NCBI GenBank assembly: GCA_009916335.1
Contig: SAAR01000195.1
Coordinates: 1-6,332 of the forward strand
DNA length: 6,332 nt
Direction: 5' to 3'
DNA from: Erysipelotrichia bacterium
Lineage (GTDB): Bacteria; Bacillota_I; Bacilli_A; Erysipelotrichales; Erysipelotrichaceae
The notes under the pieces are model-generated. The model had not been told where the DNA came from, ran no database searches, and saw nothing but the letters and a program-made list of their open reading frames with translations. This document shows positions 1 to 6,332 of this stretch, piece after piece. How positions within the stretch are numbered: the stretch's first letter is position 1; every line of letters begins with the position of its first letter. The position numbers were made by a program, and so were the translations under genes.

Positions 1-270
1 TAAACGATACGCCAGTTCGGCGCGTAAACGGTTTATATTTACAAAATCCTTTATTTCAAGAAGCGAAGCTAAATTGATTGAGATACCATGAGTTACAACA
101 ATTGGGATAACTTGTTTGTTGTTGTAGATATGCCCATATTTTTTGATTTTATTTTTATAGGCTGTTTCGATTGCGTTGTTATCTACTTGTGTGAAATCTG
201 CTGCACGATCGTTAATCATGAAGTCAGCTCTTCTCTGATCATTGTCTGCCCTTCCTAAATCATCACAGTC
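1..270 (-). other. Restriction-like endonuclease (PD-(D/E)XK type) domain, partial
   Basis: This domain would nick the target DNA to start integration. In RLE LINEs the core reads R...PD, then an Asp in a DVT-like strand, then A...K..KY. Here the matching elements are RRADFMIND (Asp 1969; the family Pro is Ala 1968), AADFT (Asp 1978) and AYKNKIKKY (Ala 1990, Lys 1994, Lys 1997, Tyr 1998, fitting AX3KX2KY exactly), followed by a hydrophobic strand ending in VVTHG. The position after the RT and the CCHC knuckle supports the call. The departures are the PD-to-AD change and a short gap of 8 residues between the two aspartates, against roughly 12-14 in R2. The frame continues off the edge, so the end is not seen. 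Confidence 0.8.
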
Positions 271-3200
271 AACATATCCATGGGTGTTTAGTGTTTGATT
301 TAGTTGTTGCGCAGTGAGGCAATACGCGACAGTTTTGCCAGATTTCACTAATTTTTAGATTAAGGTACAGTTGTTGTCGTGTTGTTTAATAATGAGCCCT
401 TAATTTTGATGGCACTTAAGTGCGTGATCTTCGTCCATTAAGCTTTTGCATAATGGACATTTGCTTGGAATATCCGGAGGAATGTCAGGAGGTTCTTTCT
501 TGTTGATATTGTCTTGATATTCTTTGAATTAGCAGTCAGAGTGACTTTTTATTTGTTTTATGGTGTATTCAAGTTCATTGTCTTCTAACAGATGATATAT
601 TGTTTTGATGGCATAAACTCCAAAATTGTGGTCAATTATTCCACATTCAGAAGTGTTGATGTACTCTTCCATTGCATCGTGGTATTCTTTGTAACCACTA
701 ATATCATCATGAGTGCTGATTTTATTCATTTTTTCGAAATGATACCCAGGCAACATAAGCTGAAGTCCATTCATTCTATACGGTTGTACACAGAAATTGT
801 ACATTTCATTTTCTGTACATTGTCCGATTTGAAGGAGCTTGTGAAGGAATTAGCAGATTAGTTTATCGATTTGTTGGTAGTTAGCTTTCTAATCTGGGCT
901 GTCATAATACGCACCATAGTTAACCGATGGGATTAGTTTTTTGTTAACATAGTGGAAAATCATATTACGATTAATTTTGTTTTCTAACATTTTATCGTAA
1001 ATCTCTAATTGTCTTTTGCAATCCTTTAATAGTTTGATAGCTAAAGGATGCGCCCCCATACCTTTTGAGAATGTTAGGCCCATGTGATCTACTTCTCCTC
1101 CATCGGCTGTGGTTTGGCATTTACTTTCGTTGATGATAAGACCAATTTTTGCGAACTCTAAAGCACAGATTTTGTTGATCTCGCCTATTTTATCTTTTTA
1201 ATTTTCTGGGATGCAAATAAGTACATCGTCTGCGTATGCAATAAGTTCTAAACCGAATTAATTTTTCAGGGTTAGTAATGTGGGATCGATTACCATGCAG
1301 AATAAGAGCATAGATAGTGGATCTCCTTAAGCTACTCCACACAGCGCTTGTCCCATGTTGTTAGAGTATCTTATCTCGACAAAGTTCATTATGTATTTTA
1401 TGATATCCAACGGGATATCGTTGTTTCTCATTGTGGCATGCAGAACTTCAAATGGAACGCTGTCAAACGCTTTGCTAATATCTAATTTGATGAGATAGCC
1501 TTTCTCATTCATTTTAAGTGCTTTTTTAATGCTTTTGAATTGAGCGTATTGTTACATGGCATATTATTCAGACATTAGGTTGTTAATAATTTTCTTTTAT
1601 AATATTTTATGGAATAGGGTTAGAATAGTTTCTTAAATAGAGATATGTCTATATTTTTTCTCAGATTTGATTTCTTTTTGAGGTTTCTCGATTAACATAC
1701 TTCTATATTAGAATAATTCAGGAATTTCTGCAACTTTGTTGGGGTTTTCTAATAGGGCATTGAAGCACACGGTGAGGAATCTGACAAAGAATTCCCTCTC
1801 GTTTCTTTTTACAAAGCTACAGTTGTCTTTGTCTAGACCTGAGGGGCCTGGAGACGTTCCACCTTTCAGTTTTTTATACTCTTTTTCAACTTCTTCTTCA
1901 CTGATTTCTGTGATGGAAGTGTTTTGCATTCTGGTACATGGGTCGATCTAAACAGACATTGGTTTTACTTTGAGTTGTTCGCAAATTTTTTATTTTTCTT
2001 CTTTTGTTAGTATTTCTTACGCTTCGTCAATGATTTTCATGCAATTTTACTCGCTTTTTGATATCCTGCAATGCTCTATTAACTTTTTGCTCTTTTTATT
2101 AATGGCTTTCCTTCTTTTTGGAGATTGAACCTTTGGCTTTGGTTTTTACATTTTATTTTTAATTTGTTCTTCGGTCATTGGATTGATGTTGTACTTTTCA
2201 CTCTCTGCTCTGTGACTGGTTAACATTTCTCGCAAGATAAGCAAACAAGATTCGGTATTGACAGATATGTGAGATGTTAGGCTTTTGAGCTTATTAATGG
2301 TTGCATATCTTTCGTTGTCTCCAGGGAATAAATTTAGTTACCTTACCTTTCCGTTTTTGAATTGCTCTGTAGTGAGCTCATTTATTACTTTTTAATCAAG
2401 TAACGGAATGTTTCTTGCATATTTCTCAACATTTGGACCAGTTAAGGCTGATATTTGTTAACACATCGAGATATGAAGATGTTTTGTCCGCATTCTTTCG
2501 TCATCAGCTTGATTATAGATTTCTTGAAGTTCTTCGTATTTGATTCTGAAAATTTTTTGTAGATTCGCTGTTTTAAGTATGATAGCATGATCATCTGACA
2601 TTATATTTTAATCGTATATGTTTTTAAAGCATTGTTTGACGTGTTGTTTTGCCGTACCATAAGTTGGTAGTACGGATTAACACTTACAACATTCATATAG
2701 TGGGAGAGTGTCTTCAGCAAAGAAGTGATTGTCTTCGATGTGTGCTGTGTGATTTTCAGCTTTTTGTGCTCTAAGGTGACTGGTGATTGTGTCTATTTCA
2801 CCACAGGCTGCGCACATGTTACATTGATAGCTGTTTGTTGAGCTGGATATGATGTTGGGAGTTTTTTACGGTTTCAATATAATATCTTTATGAGTTAGAC
2901 GTCTGATTTCTACGAATTGTTAATTATACTATTAGAATAGCAAAGGAGCTGACTTTGGAAGCAGGTAAAAGTCTTGGTTATTTAATTGTGTTTTTGATAG
3001 TTTTCTTTTGGTCAGATCATACATTATTTTTATAAACCAAATTAGATTTGTTGCCAGCTTTAATTCAATTAAATTTCCATTAATAGGGATTGAAACACCA
3101 AATAGGTTGTCTATTTGCATGTTGATGGGGGAGATGAGGAAGGTCCAATTATCAGTTGGTTTCTTGATTGCCACTCTAATTTGATTTGGTTGGGTTAAAA

Positions 3201-6129
3201 GTTTATCTATGCTTTGATTAAAGTCGTTGCTTTGCGCGTTTATTAACCAGCCTGGGAGTACCTCAATTATCCCGAAGTTGGATGAGTATTCTGTATAGGC
3301 GTATGGTGTCAGACCTATGAAGAATTTACGTTTTTGTGAGAACTTCTCATCCTCTTTGATATTAACAATGCAAAATTGTCGATCGACTTAATATTGGTTG
3401 TTATCTTATTCTAACAAATTTTACAGCGTTAAAATTTAAAGTTTTTATCTAATGCTGACTTGGTGTGGTACATTTTTGGTGCTTTAATCCATTCTTGTCG
3501 CATATAGAATTAGTTAATTTTTCAGGTTTGATTCTAAAAGAGTATGGTCTGATGATTGTGTGTTCATAATTTGAGTAGACCCTGGTTTGAACATATTGCT
3601 AATGTTCCTAACTTACAAACCTTCAAAGAAAGGACGACTTATTTTTTAAGCGTCCATGTTGTTGAAAGTACTCATTTTATATTTAAAAACTTGTGTACTA
3701 TCGTTCTCCAGTTCAATAAAATCGTTTTCGTTGGAGAATGGATTTGTGTTCAATTCTTGACTCACAAACAGCTATGCTTTTATTCCTTACTGCACCAAGT
3801 CTCTGGTTGCGTCCAATGAGATTTGCTGGATGGATGTAATAGACGAGATTTGTGGAGCGTCAATTTTCGGAGGTGAAAGGTTTCTGGCTTTTTGGACGAA
3901 AGCAATGGCTTTATACAGTTCTTTGACATCAATTACCCAAATATCAAATATCTCTGCTTTTTCGATTTTCTTTTCGTTAGAGATTTTACAGCAGAAATTT
4001 TGGTGATTACTTTGCGGTTTACGATTTTCTAAATCACGAATATGTTGGGAGCAAACACTGCATTTGCAGAACAATATTTCGGGAATCATTGGACAAGCCG
4101 ATGCATGTTTCATGTATGTATGGAGAGCGTTTTCATACGTCATTTCTTAATATCTTTTTGTTGGTTTGTATAGATTGAATTTCACATCGTTTACAATGTC
4201 AATAATATCGTTACTTAAATCGGTAGTTATATCAAGTTGATATATAGGATTGAATGAGTTGCGTGGATCTTCAACTGTTATCGCTTAGAAGCAAATCGAT
4301 AGGCACTGTCTTGTGATTTCTTGAAGAACAGTTTGCCCATTAATATTGACTTGGAATAAAGCTTCAAGTTAAAAGTCATTCGAGAGGAATACAGTGATGA
4401 GGTCTGAAGATTCAGATTTTTGAGCAATGGCGATATTAGAAAGGTCAATAATTTCGGACAATTATTTGTTTCGGTTTTCATTGCTTATATTAATGAGCCA
4501 ACCGACACAATATTCTGTTCCATTTTCAATGAAGGGTGTTGGGGTAACTCCTAAAAAGCCCCAGTCTTTTTCAATTTTTTTGAAGCAGAAACATTGGTTA
4601 ATATTTTCTTGTGTCGGTCCATTGAATATAATTTGAGAAACAGGTGTGATTTTGAGTTTTTCCTGCACAAAGGCAAGGTTTTAGAGTTGTTCCCCGTCGT
4701 GGTTAGTGATTAGGTGGGTCCTAAAATCAATAACGTCTAATTTTTCTTAGCTTTGTTCTTCCTTTGTGGAAACCACCCACTTGGTGGACTTCAGCATTTA
4801 CGAAATATCAAGCGTTTGTATTGTATTTAGGGCCCCGTCAAGTTTTTGGTATTTAATTGTATATTTTTTGTTCAATGTTTGATGGTTTTCTTAAGAGTAT
4901 TTTTATTCTTCAACAACATACTCCTCGTATTCCAGCTAATGTTCTAAAACCTGACATGATATCATCACTGCCATATCATTGTCAGGTTATGTTAGAATTT
5001 TTATACAATTATTTTTACCAATGTGATTTACAGCGTCGAGTATTTAACTTTGGTCGAATATTTTGTTACATTTACAACATTAAATAATGATGGGGATTAC
5101 TCCTCTGCTGAAACTGAGCTGTGGAATATATTCGTGTTATTCCTTTTTAGCATGTTCAGCCATTTCTGCATGAGATCCTGTAAAACTACATTTGTTACAT
5201 TTTGGATCAAAGAGGAGAGCATCATTTACCAATAGATTCCATTAATCTATATTCAAAAATTTTTTGCTGGTAAAAAATGGGTTTTCTTTGAATGTACAAG
5301 CTAAATCAGTTAAATAATTTGCTGGGTCGATTTATGTAAGTTTGTGCAGTGTTGCTTCTTACATCTAATCATTCAAAATTCTTGTTAGTGTTTTAATTTC
5401 ATTTGATATTTCGAATGTGTGATCGTTTATTTTATATTTAACATTATCAATAATTAATTCCAATCCAAATACTGGAAGTAGTTCAATCTATTCGAGGCTT
5501 AGCAAGTGAATACCTTTATCAGTATACGTGTTAACAGCAATTCTTATGTTAATTGGTGCTAATGTGTCCATCACAAACTGATTCCCCTGTTGTATTTTTG
5601 ATACATAGAAGCCTGGGAGTAGTAGAATTTCACCTTGATTTGTGCCGACTTTGTAGGCACATGGCGATGCTGAAATAAATGCTGCATCTTTGCCTGAAAA
5701 TTTGTAGATTGATATCTGATCTTCTTCCACTGATGCGAATAAGGAGTTAATTGTTCGTTTGTCCAGCTGCTGTCTAAGATGTTAAGTGCTCGTTATTAGC
5801 TCCTATTAGCTCTGCAGGTGGACTGATTCTTACATTTGGTTAAATATTTTCAATTTCTTGTTGTATGGTTCTTTCTTTGTTGGGTGATCTTTTATTCTTT
5901 TGTTCTGGAAGATTTAGTTAACTTCTTCTGCGTATTTATCTACTCTGCCATCCTGTAATCCTCCAGATTTGATTATTTCCTTAAAGTTCAAAATTTTTGA
6001 GAGTCGAATTGTGTTTGGGCCAACAATATCATCAATTCCTCTGTAATTTTGAGTCAAAATTTAATTTGGTGAATTTTCATCGCCTCTGTCGCGTTTTGAA
6101 AATTTCAATTCATTTATTGGTATGGTCAT
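1..6129 (-). CDS. RLE-type non-LTR retrotransposon polyprotein (zinc fingers, RT, restriction-like endonuclease), C-terminus cut by window
   Basis: This protein would carry out target-primed reverse transcription of its own RNA: DNA binding through zinc fingers, nicking by the endonuclease, and cDNA synthesis by the RT. All 2043 codons from ATG (6127-6129) to base 1 lie in one frame with no TGA, while about 63 TAA/TAG codons are in frame, so it reads only if TAA/TAG encode Gln. The start is the first ATG after the in-frame TGA at 6202-6204 and has A at -3. Domains: leader 1-116, three repeated modules (about 117-1167), basic linker, RT about 1401-1780, CCHC knuckle 1891-1906, RLE from about 1960. 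At 2043 or more residues it is nearly twice the length of R2-type proteins; the excess is N-terminal. The C-terminus is missing, probably by little, since the RLE core is already passed. RT, CCHC and RLE are clear; the clade within RLE elements is not assigned. Confidence 0.95.
412..459 (-). other. CCHC zinc knuckle between RT and endonuclease (residues 1891-1906)
   Basis: The segment CPLCKSLMDEDHALKC places Cys 1891, Cys 1894, His 1902 and Cys 1906 in a CX2CX7HX3C pattern. A CCHC knuckle just before the endonuclease is a standard element of RLE-encoding LINEs, where it is thought to contact nucleic acid. It follows a proline-rich hinge (PPDIPPDIPSK) and lies about 60 residues ahead of the RLE core, the expected arrangement. 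Confidence 0.85.
790..1929 (-). other. Reverse transcriptase domain of the polyprotein (residues about 1401-1780)
   Basis: The RT blocks appear in the canonical order. Fingers: GGTSPGPSGLD at 1423-1433, the usual position of the KAPGPDG-type motif, then YRHISI (about 1643-1660), the RPISL equivalent. Motif A: KLDISKAFDSV, with catalytic Asp 1550 (codon 1480-1482) and Asp 1556. Motif B: GVAQGDPLS, in which Gln 1601 is encoded by TAA (1327-1329). Motif C: AYADD, with catalytic Asp 1634 and 1635 (1225-1230). Then HMGLTFSKG, the usual LG motif of LINE RTs, and a thumb-like stretch with the sequence YGAYYD. All three catalytic aspartates are present, so the enzyme should be active. The motif spacing and the LINE-style QGDPLS identify a non-LTR RT rather than a retroviral, telomerase or bacterial one. 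The exact edges of fingers and thumb are estimates. Confidence 0.95.
2050..2160 (-). other. Lysine/arginine-rich linker with candidate nuclear localisation signal (residues about 1325-1360)
   Basis: Just ahead of the RT the protein turns strongly basic: KPKPKVQ, then PKRRK (1337-1341), then KKSKK about four residues further on. Two basic clusters separated by a short spacer resemble a bipartite nuclear localisation signal. A LINE protein must reach the nucleus to prime on chromosomal DNA, so this is a plausible role. General RNA binding would explain the charge equally well. Confidence 0.5.
2629..3456 (-). repeat. Protein module copy 3 (residues about 892-1167): unknown domain plus two zinc fingers
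   Basis: The copy nearest the RT opens with IRQKLQILTLQNLL (893 on). Its core reads FFIGLTPYAY (936-945) and VLPGWLIN (957-964), the clearest version of the shared motif. IRVAIKKPTD follows and aligns with IRIAVNTYTD of copy 1 at the same relative position. The first finger reads YQCNMCAACGEID with Cys 1103, 1106 and 1109 and candidate ligands His 1118, 1127 and 1130, so its pairing is ambiguous. The second is C1147-X2-C1150-X12-H1163-X3-C1167. By position, the fingers here correspond best to the N-terminal fingers of ordinary RLE LINEs. Confidence 0.75.
3991..4674 (-). repeat. Protein module copy 2 (residues about 486-713), first zinc finger degenerate
   Basis: This is the most diverged copy. 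It opens with VQEKLKITPVSQIIF (488 on). Its core reads FLGVTPTPF (525-533) and CVGWLIN (541-547), then a strand-like region ending FQVNINGQ that lines up with FGLELIIDN of copy 1 and FGVSIPINGN of copy 3. The first C2H2 finger has lost its CXXC pair; only HTYMKHASAC remains in that position. The second is kept as C690-X2-C693-X15-H709-X3-C713, preceded by IPEILFCKC, which matches IPIIIQCCKC (copy 1) and LPLYECCKC (copy 3). The core-to-core distance is about 374 residues to copy 1 and about 411 to copy 3. Confidence 0.7.
5005..5781 (-). repeat. Protein module copy 1 (residues about 117-375): unknown domain plus two zinc fingers
   Basis: This is the first of three diverged copies of one protein module. 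It opens with LRQQLDKRTINSLF (118 on). The core has FISASPCAY (151-159) and LLPGFYV (170-176), followed by the strand-like IRIAVNTYTD and FGLELIID. Two zinc-finger motifs close it: C311-X2-C314-X11-H326-X5-H332 (C2H2) and C351-X2-C354-X14-H369-X5-C375 (C2HC, reading QCCKCNK). Alternating hydrophobic residues suggest a beta-rich fold ahead of the fingers. I do not recognise the domain. In RLE elements N-terminal fingers bind target DNA, so a DNA- or RNA-binding role is inferred for the unit. Confidence 0.75.
5782..6129 (-). other. N-terminal leader of the polyprotein (residues 1-116)
   Basis: The leader is hydrophilic, begins MTIPINELKFSKRD and has no signal peptide, membrane segment or cysteine cluster. 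It contains IVGPNTIRLSKIL (about 35-47), which resembles ALTGPNVEKYARNI at about 1228-1241, after module copy 3. Its last third is Gln/Lys-rich. Function not recognised. Confidence 0.5.
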
Positions 6130-6332
6130 ATTAATTTTACAGAGGACCGACACGAACGCGGAATTGGAGTGACCATGAAAAATAATTTATAGTTTTACTA
6201 TTCAGTTATAGTTGAGCACTAAACTATTTTAGTTTCATCAATCCTCAATATCATCACCAACCACCCCCATACATCTTTGATAAAGTTGGAATTAATTAGT
6301 CCCATCAACAAACTACCCTTTAGAGCAATGCA
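6126..6332 (-). CDS. Possible upstream ORF, C-terminal fragment, ending in ATGA overlap with the polyprotein start
   Basis: One minus-strand frame is open from the right edge for 68 codons and ends in TGA at 6126-6128. That TGA overlaps the polyprotein ATG (6127-6129) in the arrangement ATGA. It reads through only under TAA/TAG = Gln, with two TAG and one TAA in frame. The peptide includes MGLINSNFIKDVWGWLVMIL and has no domain I recognise. In some two-ORF LINEs such overlaps couple translation of ORF2 to ORF1. With only TGA as a stop, a frame of this length in AT-rich DNA is quite likely by chance, so this may simply be 5' untranslated sequence. Confidence 0.25.

Larger units (their letters stand above)
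1..6332 (-). mobile_element. Non-LTR (LINE) retrotransposon of the RLE group, both ends outside or undefined
   Basis: A LINE-type RT followed by a CCHC knuckle and a restriction-like endonuclease defines the RLE group of non-LTR retrotransposons (R2, NeSL, CRE and R4 are known members). I see no long terminal repeats, integrase, RNase H or tyrosine recombinase in the window. The 3' end, including any poly(A) or simple-repeat tail, lies beyond base 1. The 5' boundary cannot be placed and may fall anywhere from about 6130 outward. Target-site duplications therefore cannot be checked. The uninterrupted reading frame suggests a recently mobile copy. Confidence 0.88.

Noticed and set aside
592..861. 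Plus-strand open stretch of 89 codons
   Set aside because: It lies antisense to the post-RT region of the polyprotein, is rich in Phe/His/Ile as complements of AT-rich coding DNA often are, and has no domain.
790..1929. A group II intron, retron or other bacterial RT
   Set aside because: The LINE-style motif spacing, the CCHC knuckle plus RLE downstream, the recoded stops and the overall length fit a eukaryotic RLE retrotransposon.
4278..4481. A minus-strand open stretch of 67 codons in a different frame from the rest
   Set aside because: The main frame reads straight through here with two TAA codons as Gln and carries the strand region of module copy 2; the other frame shows no family features.
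3556..5235. Several plus-strand open stretches of about 70-90 codons (3556-3819, 4427-4636, 4857-5087, 5023-5235)
   Set aside because: All are antisense to conserved parts of the polyprotein (module copies 1 and 2 and the linkers) and look like compositional shadows.
1..6129. A decayed pseudogene with many premature stops
   Set aside because: The interruptions are only TAA and TAG, never TGA, with no frameshift; one falls on a conserved Gln. Decay would produce all three stops and indels.
4867..6129. An apurinic-type (APE) endonuclease or Ulp1-type protease at the N-terminus
   Set aside because: I find none of the APE signature blocks and no His...Asp...Cys protease pattern; the region is the leader and module copy 1.
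6208..6227. Short inverted repeat ATAGTT/AACTAT with an 8-base loop upstream of the start
   Set aside because: A six-base AT-rich stem is expected by chance here and has no supporting context.

Overview
The window is almost entirely one minus-strand protein-coding frame. It runs without a single TGA from an ATG at 6129 to the left edge at position 1 (2043 codons, C-terminus cut by the window). Read with the standard code it breaks into many short pieces, because about 63 in-frame TAA/TAG codons (about 55 TAA, 8 TAG) interrupt it. Read with TAA and TAG as glutamine it is continuous. The assignment is fixed independently by a TAA that falls exactly on the Gln of the reverse-transcriptase QGDP motif. 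The source is therefore a eukaryote with a code-6-type nuclear code: a ciliate, a hexamitid diplomonad or an oxymonad fit the AT-rich composition. The sequence alone does not decide between them.

The protein is the polyprotein of a non-LTR (LINE-type) retrotransposon with a restriction-like endonuclease (RLE), the architecture of the R2/NeSL/CRE/R4 side of the LINE tree. From N- to C-terminus (right to left in the window) it has: a leader (residues 1-116); three diverged copies of a module of about 230-280 residues, each an unrecognised probably beta-rich domain followed by zinc-finger motifs (residues about 117-375, 486-713, 892-1167); a linker ending in a strongly basic stretch with a candidate nuclear localisation signal (about 1320-1360); a complete reverse transcriptase (about 1401-1780) with KLDISKAFD, QGDP and YADD; a CCHC knuckle (1891-1906); and an RLE domain (about 1960 to the edge).

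RLE LINEs act by target-primed reverse transcription. N-terminal zinc fingers and the CCHC/RLE region recognise and nick the target, and the RT copies element RNA from the nick. The unusual part here is the N-terminal half. It has about 1400 residues ahead of the RT, against a few hundred in R2-type proteins, and it is built by triplication of a domain-plus-zinc-finger unit that I do not recognise. No frameshift or TGA interrupts the frame, so this copy looks intact as far as it can be seen.

The remaining 203 bases (6130-6332) lie upstream of the start. One frame there is open to the window edge and ends in TGA overlapping the ATG of the large frame (ATGA). This may be an upstream ORF or chance. 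I see no convincing plus-strand gene, RNA gene or CRISPR array.
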